Source: Gammaproteobacteria bacterium 42_54_T18
GTDB taxonomy: Bacteria; Pseudomonadota; Gammaproteobacteria; Pseudomonadales; Ketobacteraceae
Length of the DNA: 64,000 bases
NCBI GenBank assembly: GCA_002163245.1
Contig: MAAL01000115.1
Location: 1-64,000, forward strand
Direction of reading: 5' to 3'
Numbering within the stretch: the stretch's first letter is position 1; the number at the start of each line of letters is the position of its first letter. Both the position numbers and the translations under genes were made by a program. Below, piece by piece: positions 9,327 to 18,100 of the stretch. Under the pieces are notes generated by a model that did no database searches, was not told where the DNA came from, and saw nothing but the letters and a program-made list of their open reading frames with translations.

Positions 9327-10192
9327 TCCCCACTGCTAATGTAAAAAATATTGCCGTTCGATGCGGCTTGACTACGTGTTTAAACGACGTCACCTTTAAT
9401 ATTTATCCGGGAGAATTTTGCGCGCTTATCGGCCCTTCTGGGTCAGGTAAGTCCGTACTATTTGAGGCGCTACTAGGGTTCCATCATATCAGTGCCGGAA
9501 CCCTATCAAAACCAACAAAAGCTATTGGCCTTGTCCCTCAAAAAGACGAATTACATGAAAACATATCCCCCAAAGAAGCCCTAAAAATCAACGCAAGCTT
9601 GCGAGGCATCACCCAAGAAAAAGAGAAATTGGTTCAGTCTGTATTACAGCAAGTTGACCTTCTGGATCATCAACACAAACCCATTCGAAAGCTCTCCGGG
9701 GGACAAAAGAAGCGTGTATCAATTGCGCTTGAGTTTTTATCCTCATCACAACTATTACTTTTAGACGAGCCCTGTGCCAGTCTTGACCCGCAACTTGAGC
9801 TGCAACAAATGCAGCTCTTTAGAGAATTGGCCTCTCAAGGTCGCAGCATACTGATCTCAACACATAAAACACACAACCTTCATTTTTGTCATTGTTTATT
9901 AGTTATCTACAGCGGTACAGGTATCTTTTACGGAACTCCCGAACAAGCCATCAATCACTTTCACGTCACACAGGTTTCTGAAATCTATGGGCAGTTGAAA
10001 AAGAGATCTGTTCGTGATTGGCTTAGTTCTTATCAGGCATTTGAGCGCTCTCACAGATTTCTATCACGCTCACCTTACCCTTCACAGCATCAACCACCAT
10101 CATCTACTGAAAAGGTCGCTCCTCCGACTCAACAAAAAAAGCCAACCAAAGCTGAAGACATTCTAAAGAGGATCGAGAATGCCAATACTTAA
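9314..10192 (+). CDS. ABC transporter ATP-binding protein, ABCG-like
   Basis: 292 residues. The longest start is GTG at 9314. A TTG at 9323, overlapping the TGA of the barrel gene, is an alternative. Walker A is GPSGSGKS, the signature is LSGGQKKR (the ABCG-style KKR ending) and Walker B is LLLLDEPCASLDP. The H-loop is ISTHKTHNL. After ~residue 235 comes a Pro/Ser/Gln-rich, poorly ordered tail with no homology I recognise. The partner permease starts 14 bases before its stop. Together they form a half-size ABC-2 transporter; export of a lipid or peptide, or a mechanical role in the envelope, is possible. The substrate is unknown. Confidence 0.85.
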   Translation: MEILIPTANVKNIAVRCGLTTCLNDVTFNIYPGEFCALIGPSGSGKSVLFEALLGFHHISAGTLSKPTKAIGLVPQKDELHENISPKEALKINASLRGITQEKEKLVQSVLQQVDLLDHQHKPIRKLSGGQKKRVSIALEFLSSSQLLLLDEPCASLDPQLELQQMQLFRELASQGRSILISTHKTHNLHFCHCLLVIYSGTGIFYGTPEQAINHFHVTQVSEIYGQLKKRSVRDWLSSYQAFERSHRFLSRSPYPSQHQPPSSTEKVAPPTQQKKPTKAEDILKRIENANT

Positions 10193-10910
10193 TCGGCAAT
10201 TTTTTTGGCTACCTTATAGGTACCTGCTGATATCAAGCAAAGATGCGGTAACTCTGGGGGTAATGTTAGGACAAGCGGCTTTTATCGGCTGGCTTTGTGC
10301 AACAATGTGGCAACGCATTCAAGGAGAAGGCCTAACACTTATTTTAGTAATGAGTGTTATCTGGCTAGGACTTATCGGTTCTTGCCGTGAAATCGTCAAA
10401 GAACGCAATATATTTGAACGGGAAAGACTAAGGGGCATTAGAAATGATGCATACCTATTATCAAAATTTATTGTCTTAGCATTCTGGTCCTTGATTCAAG
10501 TATTGCTCTTGTTAACAATGATAGAGCTAAAATTTTCACTACCCGGTGCTTTTGTTATACAAGCATTCAGCTTGTGGCTCATATCGCTGTCAGGCATTGC
10601 GTTGGGGTTATTGATATCCGCATCAGCTCATCGACAAGATATAGCGGTCATTGCTGTTCCACTAATACTCATTCCACAACTTCTTTTCTCAAGTAAGATA
10701 CTCCCGGCAGATGCGCATACTGGTTTTATCGAACGCGTTAAACTATTCATGCCCACCTATTGGGGAGAGAGAATGTTTAACCATAGCTTAGCGGTTCCGC
10801 TGCAGTTATCAGAATCCCTTATTCCTTTTATAGCAATTTCTTGTCTTATATTATTTTTTCTTATTTTTACATTTACCTTACTAGCATTCATTAAAAGGCG
10901 TATTCGTTAA
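10179..10910 (+). CDS. ABC-2 type permease, ABCG-like membrane half
   Basis: 243 residues with about six hydrophobic segments. The sequence SCREIVKERNIFERERLRG after the second helix is the conserved intracellular-loop element of ABCG/ABC-2 permeases (RE-x-x-x-E-R-x-x-x-x-E-R). A short loop with MPTYWGERMFN precedes the last helix. The start overlaps the ATPase gene and the stop overlaps the next start (TAATG), so the three are translationally coupled. The substrate cannot be read from the sequence. Confidence 0.85.
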   Translation: MPILNRQFFWLPYRYLLISSKDAVTLGVMLGQAAFIGWLCATMWQRIQGEGLTLILVMSVIWLGLIGSCREIVKERNIFERERLRGIRNDAYLLSKFIVLAFWSLIQVLLLLTMIELKFSLPGAFVIQAFSLWLISLSGIALGLLISASAHRQDIAVIAVPLILIPQLLFSSKILPADAHTGFIERVKLFMPTYWGERMFNHSLAVPLQLSESLIPFIAISCLILFFLIFTFTLLAFIKRRIR

Positions 10911-11395
10911 TGATTAGAATCATTTCAGTTCTTATAGTTATTATCTCCGTATTAGGCGGGGGATATTATCTTGCTGGAGGATCAATTGGATACGGCGACG
11001 TGATTATTACCAGTGACCTATCAAATCTACGAAAACGAGCAAACCTGTTTTTGGAAGACATTCAATTTAAAGATTTTGATAGCGCAGCTGCACATCACGA
11101 AAATCACCTGTCTGAAACCATTGATATCCCTTACCTTATCACTCGGCTTTTTCTCGTAAAACCAGAGCTACTGGAAATACTTGACTATGAAATTACCTAC
11201 GCAAAAATAGACTCAAGCAAACTCAGGGCCCGCGTAAAATACCAAATAAGCTACAAAGAATTGGTGAGAAATAAGTTTGGTAAAAGAGAACTTATCCTCT
11301 ATTTCTATCGCCCCGATACAACGAGCAAATGGTATTTAAAACTTGAAGATAGCCTAAAAAGGCTGGTGCCAGATAAAAACAAAATAAGCAGTTAG
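10910..11395 (+). CDS. Small membrane-anchored/periplasmic protein of unknown function
   Basis: 161 residues, ATG overlapping the permease stop. The first ~22 residues are hydrophobic (IISVLIVIISVLGGGYYLAGG) with no clear cleavage site, so an N-terminal anchor is likely. The remainder is mixed alpha/beta and charged, with one helix (NLRKRANLFLEDI) and late strands (RELILYFYRP, KWYLKLEDSL). It somewhat resembles small NTF2-like or DUF4878-type domains, but I do not recognise it. As the last gene of the barrel-ABCG operon it may be a periplasmic accessory of the transporter. Confidence 0.7.
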   Translation: MIRIISVLIVIISVLGGGYYLAGGSIGYGDVIITSDLSNLRKRANLFLEDIQFKDFDSAAAHHENHLSETIDIPYLITRLFLVKPELLEILDYEITYAKIDSSKLRARVKYQISYKELVRNKFGKRELILYFYRPDTTSKWYLKLEDSLKRLVPDKNKISS

Positions 11396-11453
11396 CGCCT
11401 ATACAGCTGATTTCAATGGCAATTCAGAAGGCAGCCACCCTAATCCCCATAGG

Positions 11454-11502
11454 AAACATTCCAATGCAAATGATAACAACAATCATTTGCATTGGAATGT
11501 TT
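11454..11502. repeat. Perfect 21-bp inverted repeat (terminator and/or operator)
   Basis: The arms 11454-11474 and 11482-11502 are exact reverse complements, with a 7-base loop AACAACA. The inner part reads GCAAATGAT...ATCATTTGC. A short T run follows the right arm, so it could end transcription of the upstream operon. The right arm also contains the TTGCAT -35 element of the promoter reading into the mini-gene, so it could equally be an operator or the site of a dimeric regulator. Confidence 0.85.
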
Positions 11503-11514
11503 TTACACTATTAT
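11487..11514 (+). promoter_or_regulatory. Sigma-70-like promoter for the mini-gene
   Basis: TTGCAT (11487-11492) and TATTAT (11509-11514) are separated by 16 bp. Transcription would begin near 11521, ahead of AGGA at 11540-11543 and the ATG at 11553. The -35 box lies inside the right arm of the inverted repeat. Confidence 0.5.
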
Positions 11515-11552
11515 TGAGGTAAGTTAGATAACAATAAACAGGACAATTTGAA

Positions 11553-11684
11553 ATGGATATACCGCTAAATCACAACAAAATTGTTAATCGAAAAATCCCT
11601 ACTGTCGAAAAGTCAGCGCCCAAGCCTCGAGGGAAAACCTGCACCAATCAGTGTTCAAATTGCAAAAAAGCAAGCTCAGCATAA
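11553..11684 (+). CDS. 43-residue basic, Cys-containing small protein (putative)
   Basis: ATG at 11553 has an AGGA ribosome site nine bases upstream and a plausible promoter. The product is basic (several Lys/Arg, one acidic pair). It ends with a Lys/Pro/Arg/Gly stretch and the motif CTNQCSNCKKA, giving Cys30, Cys34 and Cys37 in a C-x3-C-x2-C pattern. There is no signal peptide or membrane segment. I do not recognise a family. A metal- or cluster-binding peptide, a peptide-modification precursor or a redox-sensing regulator are all possible. The position beside the sigma/FecR-like genes and the upstream palindrome argue for a real, regulated gene, but it has not been tested for coding bias. 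Confidence 0.5.
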   Translation: MDIPLNHNKIVNRKIPTVEKSAPKPRGKTCTNQCSNCKKASSA

Positions 11685-11715
11685 CATCGCATTATCATAT
11701 GTGATTTGTTTTAAA

Positions 11716-11958
11716 CTAAATCAAGCGAGACTGATGTTGAGACTCTAACCTGCCATCTGCAAGATCAACAAGACTCCACAGCGACTCGGCTTCCTTAAAA
11801 AATTCACCATGCAAAGGATTTTTCTCCAGCCAGCCAGCAAGCGCAAGCTCCATTGTTACATCACCTGGAGTTTCTCTTGTTTGCATAACCCAGCCAACAG
11901 CGCTCTCCCACATCGCTTCGCTTTCAACACTAGTAATATTTGGATTTTTATTCTGCAT
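11716..11958 (-). CDS. Stand-alone FecR N-terminal (DUF4880-type) anti-sigma domain
   Basis: 80 residues. The core MWESAVGWVMQTRE...LAGWLEKNPLHGEFFKEAESLW matches the cytoplasmic anti-sigma domain at the N-terminus of FecR/FpvR/PupR proteins (Trp, A-x-x-W-L, N-P-x-H, E-x-x-x-x-W). Normal FecR proteins are ~320 residues, with a transmembrane helix and a periplasmic signalling part. This one ends by a stop at 11716 after the first domain, and no remnant of the rest is visible downstream. It lies 130 bp downstream of, and on the same strand as, the ECF sigma gene, so the sigma factor is its likely partner. Whether it inhibits or assists the sigma factor is unknown. Confidence 0.8.
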   Translation of the reverse strand: MQNKNPNITSVESEAMWESAVGWVMQTRETPGDVTMELALAGWLEKNPLHGEFFKEAESLWSLVDLADGRLESQHQSRLI

Positions 11959-12088
11959 TTTCTGCTATCAACTAAAGCCTTCTCTTAATATTTATTAACC
12001 TGCATTAAAAGAAGACGAACAAGAGGACCAGAAAGTTAAATATTTCTATAAACAAACAAAAAAATACACGCTGAAACAAAAGCCAAAC

Positions 12089-12604
12089 CTAGGCTTGCAA
12101 GCACTTTCGACAATGAGCCAAGGCATCACGAATCATAAAATTAACCAAAGTTGCGGACACACCCAACTCTTTAGCTATTTGTTTTTGGGTTACGCCCTGT
12201 AAACGATGAAGCTCTATCGCCCTTCGCGAACGCTCAGGAAGCTCACTTAACGCATCTGCAACTATCTGTAGATCACCCAAATCAAATACCTTTTTTTCAG
12301 GTGACTCCCCCGGGGCTGCCTCGTTCACCCCTGCCTCTTCGGACGTATGATATTGCCTTTCCAAAGCCAATCTACGGTGCTTATCAAGCGCCACATTCCG
12401 AACTAAACGAAACAAATAACTCTCTGGTTTTTGAATATCAACAGGAATGGTCATTTGAGAAATCTTAATGTATGTGTCTTGAACAACATCTTCAGCAAAA
12501 TAACGACACCCAACAATTGATGCCGCTGAATTAATAAGTGCATTTCGATGCAAAAAGAAAGCATCCAAAAGATACGTTTTCGTTTCAATAGACTGCTGGT
12601 TCAT
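12089..12604 (-). CDS. ECF sigma factor, FecI/PvdS type
   Basis: 171 residues, the usual size. Region 2 contains AEDVVQDTYIKI and SYLFRLVRNVALDKHRR. Region 4 contains LSELPERSRRAIELHRLQGVTQKQIAKELGVS with a helix-turn-helix, and the C-terminal ALAHCRKCL is typical of iron-starvation sigma factors. It probably drives the siderophore genes around it, as PvdS does in Pseudomonas. A Fur-like site with a perfect 11-base core lies ~40 bp upstream, fitting the known scheme in which Fur-Fe represses the sigma gene. The FecR-like stub follows on the same strand. Divergent from the FAAL-PKS genes. Confidence 0.9.
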   Translation of the reverse strand: MNQQSIETKTYLLDAFFLHRNALINSAASIVGCRYFAEDVVQDTYIKISQMTIPVDIQKPESYLFRLVRNVALDKHRRLALERQYHTSEEAGVNEAAPGESPEKKVFDLGDLQIVADALSELPERSRRAIELHRLQGVTQKQIAKELGVSATLVNFMIRDALAHCRKCLQA

Positions 12605-12642
12605 TTTGATTTACTTGGTTAATTCGAAAACCAAACAATAAC

Positions 12643-12661
12643 ACGAATGATAATCACTCGC
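12643..12661 (-). promoter_or_regulatory. Probable Fur box upstream of the ECF sigma gene
   Basis: ACGAATGATAATCACTCGC matches the 19-bp Fur consensus at 13 positions, including the whole central AATGATAATCA. It lies ~40 bp upstream of the sigma start and ~150 bp upstream of the divergent FAAL gene, so it could act on both. Confidence 0.65.
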
Positions 12662-12813
12662 AACAAGCTGTTTTTTATGTTTTAATACCGCCACCTAACA
12701 ACAACTACCTGCTTGTTCTGTATTTATACAACTACGTTACTTTTTTATTTTCCTAAAAAATCACTAACGGCAACGCATTGAATAAAACTGTTCAGATCAG
12801 CAGGATGAAGATA

Positions 12814-15087
12814 GTGAATATGAAACAAGCCTCACAACACAACGCATCAACGCTGCCTCAATGTCTCAAATATATGGCAGCTACCTACTCAGAAGAGCCT
12901 GCCTTTACCTATTTAATTGATGGTGAAAAAGAAGGTGATAAACATACCTACGCATCACTGCTTCGCCGTGTAGAAGCTATTGCCTCAGAACTTATTCATC
13001 GCAGGCTTAATACCGAGCGAGTACTAATAGCTCTCCCCCCTGGAATGGGATTTATCGAAACATTCTTGGCTTGCACATTAGCGGGAAGCATAGCGGTCCC
13101 CTGCTCTACACCTCGTAACCGAGAAGATGATTGGTCGCGTTTTATCACCATCGCGAAAGACTCTCGCGCTCAGGCAATTGTTACAACCAATGATTTTGTC
13201 GAAAAATATTCGAGCAACACTATTTCCAAACGCTTACTACAAAATCTTATTTGTGTACCTATAGATAAAATATCCGAGTCGCGGCGAGATATAAATGTTC
13301 TGCCTGATACATATGTAGAAGATGATATTGCATTTTTACAATACACATCAGGCTCCACGGGTAATCCTAAAGGCGTTATTGTTACCCACAGGAATATCGC
13401 TCACAACCTTACAACTATGCAAAACCATATGCAGATACCGTTCGGTTCCACGGGTGTATCATGGCTACCTCCCTTTCACGACATGGGGTTAATCGGTGGC
13501 ATTCTGCTACCAATTTGGCGCGGTATGCATTCCATCCACATGACGCCAGCATCCTTTGTACAAAAGCCTATTCGTTGGATACAGGCAATGTCCAAATACA
13601 AGTCCGTTATCACAGCTTCACCAAATTTCGGGTACCAACTGTGCAGTATGCGTTGTGATGATAGTATGCTTGAGGGGCTGAATCTCTCTCACTGGGAAGT
13701 TGCATGCAATGCTGCTGAACCTATAAACCCTGATTTTCTTGAGTTATTTCACAACCGTTTTTCAGCTATTGGATTTAAGCTAGAAACCTATCTATGTGGT
13801 TATGGATTGGCCGAAAACACCTTAATTGTCTCAGGCCAAAAACGACATGCACCACCCACAATATTAAATATTAGCCGAGAGAATATTGCTCAAAATATTG
13901 CTACTGATTTTGAGGAAAACACAAGTAAAACAACCCCAAAGCACGAAAAACACCTTAGCCAAAAAATTGTTAGCTGTGGCCCCGTTGACGCAGATCAAAA
14001 TGTAAAAATAGTCAATCCAATAACAAGGGTTGAATGCCTTGAAAATGGTGTTGGTGAAATTTGGGTACAAAGTGATAGTGTCGCAAAAGGTTATTGGGGG
14101 AAACCTGAGCTGTCAGAAAAGACCTTTAAAGCCTGTCTCGACGGTGTACAAGATGATTACTATTTCCGAACCGGCGACCTAGGTTTCATGCGGAACAATG
14201 AAATCTATATCACCGGCAGAATTAAAGACCTTATAGTGATACGTGGCCGAAACATCTATCCGCAGGATGTAGAGTCTGAAATAACAAAATCACACCCCGC
14301 ACTCTATCCAAATTCCTGCGCTTGTTTTTCTGTTAGCGATGGTGATGGGGAGCACATAGTTTCCGTTGTTGAGGTAAAACGAACACATCGTAACGTTGAA
14401 GACACTGCTGAAATATTTTCTGCCATTCGAGCACGTGTATCAGAACACTTCCAACTATCTTTACACGCGTGTGTTCTAATTCCCCCAACTACATCCCTAA
14501 AAACATCCAGTGGAAAGATTCGACGTCAAGAAACGCGCACAATGTATCTAAACAACACACTGAAAGAGATTGTGAGCTGGCACAATCAAGCCATTCCCCT
14601 AGTAAACTTAGATCTAGAGAAAACAACACTCATAGATCGAAAAGAGTTAGATGCCGCTCCACCTTACCAGCGCAAGCAAATGTTACTCGATGCACTGCTA
14701 TCGTGGATTGAGATAAGATTGGGAGCAGAGAGTTCCTCTCTAGACACATCAGCGAACATGTTTGAACTGGGGCTTGATTCTGTACTCATTGTAGAAATGT
14801 GTACGCTAGCAAATAATTTATTTTCATTAACCTTAACTAGCGATTTTATCTTTGAGAACCCTACCCTATCCAACCTAGCAGATGCACTACTGGATATTTC
14901 CTACGGAAAATCGTCCCAAGAAAACCCACAACGTACCGCCGAACAAACACCGAATAAGCCACCTGGAATATCTAAACTATCTGAAACATCTCAACTAAGT
15001 GAAACATCTCAACTAAGTGATAAAGATATCGATGCCCTTAGTGACAGTGAAGCATTAGAAATGCTAATGCTAGAAATTGAAACCTAG
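12814..15087 (+). CDS. Fatty acyl-AMP ligase fused to an acyl carrier protein
   Basis: Activates a fatty acid as acyl-AMP and loads it on its own carrier domain. The adenylation core shows YTSGSTGNPKGV, WLPPFHDMGLIGG (the FAAL/FACL-like HDMGLIG motif), CGYGLAENTL and YFRTGDLGF. The C-terminal ~90 residues form a carrier domain with FELGLDSVLIVEM, whose serine takes the phosphopantetheine. The frame is open from TTG at 12778. GTG at 12814 has AGGA eight bases upstream and is my choice; ATG at 12820 or 12805 is possible. The tail contains a short tandem repeat (SETSQL twice) and an acidic end (EALEMLMLEIET) that looks like a docking segment for the next gene, 78 bp downstream. It would supply the starter for the PKS and hence a lipid tail. 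Confidence 0.9.
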   Translation: MNMKQASQHNASTLPQCLKYMAATYSEEPAFTYLIDGEKEGDKHTYASLLRRVEAIASELIHRRLNTERVLIALPPGMGFIETFLACTLAGSIAVPCSTPRNREDDWSRFITIAKDSRAQAIVTTNDFVEKYSSNTISKRLLQNLICVPIDKISESRRDINVLPDTYVEDDIAFLQYTSGSTGNPKGVIVTHRNIAHNLTTMQNHMQIPFGSTGVSWLPPFHDMGLIGGILLPIWRGMHSIHMTPASFVQKPIRWIQAMSKYKSVITASPNFGYQLCSMRCDDSMLEGLNLSHWEVACNAAEPINPDFLELFHNRFSAIGFKLETYLCGYGLAENTLIVSGQKRHAPPTILNISRENIAQNIATDFEENTSKTTPKHEKHLSQKIVSCGPVDADQNVKIVNPITRVECLENGVGEIWVQSDSVAKGYWGKPELSEKTFKACLDGVQDDYYFRTGDLGFMRNNEIYITGRIKDLIVIRGRNIYPQDVESEITKSHPALYPNSCACFSVSDGDGEHIVSVVEVKRTHRNVEDTAEIFSAIRARVSEHFQLSLHACVLIPPTTSLKTSSGKIRRQETRTMYLNNTLKEIVSWHNQAIPLVNLDLEKTTLIDRKELDAAPPYQRKQMLLDALLSWIEIRLGAESSSLDTSANMFELGLDSVLIVEMCTLANNLFSLTLTSDFIFENPTLSNLADALLDISYGKSSQENPQRTAEQTPNKPPGISKLSETSQLSETSQLSDKDIDALSDSEALEMLMLEIET
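14982..15019 (+). repeat. 18-bp tandem duplication in the FAAL C-terminal linker
   Basis: The unit TGAAACATCTCAACTAAG occurs twice in direct succession and encodes SETSQL repeats. A third, degenerate unit (CTAAACTATC) precedes it. It is in frame, in the flexible linker before the terminal docking segment, and probably harmless. Confidence 0.7.
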
Positions 15088-15165
15088 GACTAGCGAAAAT
15101 CATATCGATCAGTACCGTTAAATTTACAGTATTTTGAAAGCTTCCATTACGTCCAGGAAAATGCA

Positions 15166-18100
15166 ATGAAGAATGATCAGCCAGAACAGTCAGCTATTAT
15201 TAAAAAGGCTCTCAAGAGCATAAAAAATCTTCAGGCGGAGCTACACGCAACCCGAGAAGAAATGCATCAGCCCATCGCTGTCATCGGTATGGCTTGCCGT
15301 TTCCCTGGCGCAAGCACTCCCGAAGAGTATTGGCAAAACCAAGTACAAGAAAAAAATTGCGTTAGCGAAGTGCCTCTATCTCGTTGGGATTGGCGAGATT
15401 TTTACGATGAAAACCCCTCCCGCGTTGATAAACTAAATACTAAACATGGCGGTTTCATCGAAAATGTTGACCAATTTGATGCTGATTTCTTTGGAATTTC
15501 ACCCAAAGAAGCCAACTTCCTTGACCCACAGCAACGTATTTTGCTTGAAGTAACCTGGGAAACTTTTGAAAACGCAGGTATCATTCCAAGTAAAATAAAG
15601 GGAAGTTCGACCGGTGTATTTGTCGCATTGTCCGCGATGGATTATATGATGCTTGAAGCACAACAAGTATCAGCAGAAGCAAGTTCTCCTTATGTAGCAA
15701 CCGGATGCTCATTTAGCACTGCCGCAGGACGCATCTCATATACTTTTGGGTTTCATGGCCCTGCACTATCCATTGATACCGCTTGCTCATCATCACTAGT
15801 GGCCATGCACCAAGCTGCACAAAGTATGCGTAAAGGGGAATGTAATCAGGCGATTGTTGCGGGTATAAATATACTACTGACTATTGAGCCGAATATTAAT
15901 TTTTCTAAAGCACAGATGCTTTCGCCAGACGGCCGTTGCAAAACATTTTCTGACGACGCTGACGGTTATGTTCGCGGGGAAGGCTGTGGGGCTGTATTAC
16001 TTAAACCTCTAAGCGATGCCCAAAGAGATGGCGATAATATTCTCGCTGTATTAAAAGGATCCGCCATCAACCAAGATGGAGCCAGCGCTGGATTAACCGT
16101 TCCTTATGGTCCTGCTCAAAGAGATGTTATCCAGCAAGCGTTAAAAGACGCTAGAGTCCCCGCCTGTGACATTTCTTACGTTGAAGCCCACGGCACAGGA
16201 ACTGCACTGGGAGACCCTATTGAAGTCAAAGCTCTCGGAGAAGTTTTCAGTGGTAATAGGGAAAAGGCTCTTGTCATCGGTTCAGTTAAAACACAAATTG
16301 GACACCTAGAACCCGCAGCTGGCATTGCAAGTTTTATCCGTACAGTTATGGCAATGCAAAACAAAACGCTGCCTCCTCACCTCCACTGTGACACTCTCAA
16401 TACTCGCATTGCGTGGGACGATTTGAATTTAAAAGTCGCGGGTTCTCCAGAACAATGGGAAGCAACTAAAAACGAAGATGGGACAGAGGTACGTCGAGCA
16501 GGTATAAGCTCGTTTGGCTTCAGCGGAACAAACTCTCACGTAATACTGGAAGAATATGACAGAAAAAGTGTGGAAATTACTCATAGCACTTCACCAGAAT
16601 TAACGACTGCAACAGAGAAAACCGAACCAAAGCTGCTGACGCTATCAGCAAAAAGTCTATCTTCATTACAGCAAATGGCTAAAGACCTATTAGTAACATT
16701 GAGTAGTGATAGAGCACCAAGCCATTCGGCTTTGGCTAATGCGCTAAATACAAAACGCAGTGATTTTAAACACAAGATTTGGTGGATTTCAGATAATTTA
16801 TCCGAAACCCAAAAAACGCTAGAAACCATTGCGCAGACTGATACAAATACAGACAATGTCACTGAAAGTTTTAGGGCTGCAAACATTAACTACCACTATG
16901 CCCGTGCAGTTGGTCACAATATGGCCTTTATGTTCACAGGACAAGGCTCTCAATGGTCCGGAATGGGGCTTGATATTTACAAACAACACCCAACGTTTAA
17001 AAACGTTATTGATCGTTGTGCAGACATTTATTCATCTTATTCCAGCACTGCATTAACTGATATTATTTTCTCTGATCAACACGCGTCACCGTTAAATCAG
17101 ACAGAAAACACACAACCGACACTTTATGCTATAGAGATCGCTCTAGCGAACACGTTAATGGAGCTCGGCTATAAACCCGACGTCGTACTTGGGCACAGCG
17201 TCGGTGAATATGCGGCCGCCTGTGTGGCCGGGATATTCAGTATCGAAGACGGCATGAAAATGGTATGTGAACGTGGCCGACTCATGCAAAAGTTACCAGA
17301 AAGCGGCAGCATGATGGCTGTATTTACGGAAACAGCAACACTTAAAGAAATAGTTGATAACACGACCCTACAAATTGACATCGCTGCGATCAATAGTCCT
17401 GGCCAAGTTGTTGTAGCAGGCTCTGATACCGACTTAGACGCGTTTTCTAAGCTATTGGCAAAAGACACCATCAAGACCAAAATGCTAACCGTATCTCATG
17501 CATTCCATTCATCGTTGATGGAACCCATGCAGGAACAATTTAGAGATTTTTTGCTACAAATTGAATTCTCTAAACCAACATTACCACTTATCTCGAATAT
17601 GACTGCAACATGGGCGACCAATGACATCGCATCCGCAGACTACTGGGTGGATCACGTCCGCGCACCAGTTATGTTCGCTGACAGCGTTGCCTTTTTATCT
17701 AATCAATCACGTCATATTGTGATTGAAATCGGCCCACAACCTACATTAACCGCCAACGCAAAACAGGTATTGTCTGAATCAGACAATGATAACCTTCAGC
17801 TAATACCAACCATAAAGCGAGACGGGAAATCTTGGCATGATGTGTTAGCAACTATTGGCGAGTGCTACAGCGTTGGAGTACCGCCTCTGTGGAATACATT
17901 ACATTCAGATTCACCACGGGTTCGACTGCCTAATTATCCATTTTTCCGTCGCCGCTTTTGGTTTTCTGATAACCCACAATCCCAATATGAATGGCATCAA
18001 GCGCGTGCTAACGGTGGACTAGCCGGTGCCTCAGAAAAAAGTTTACTAGGCCAAGAGCTTAGCCTGGCGGGCGACCAGGAAGGCTCCTATTATCAGAATA

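Larger units (their letters stand above)
11396..11715. other. Intergenic region with palindrome and mini-gene
   Basis: 320 bp between the convergent ABC operon and the FecR-like stub. It holds the long inverted repeat at 11454-11502, a sigma-70-like promoter and the 43-codon reading frame 11553-11684, each described separately. I see nothing else in it. Confidence 0.6.

Noticed and set aside
12778-12813. TTG at 12778 as the FAAL start
   Set aside because: It extends the frame by 12 codons but has no ribosome site; AGGA at 12802-12805 fits GTG 12814 or ATG 12820 better.
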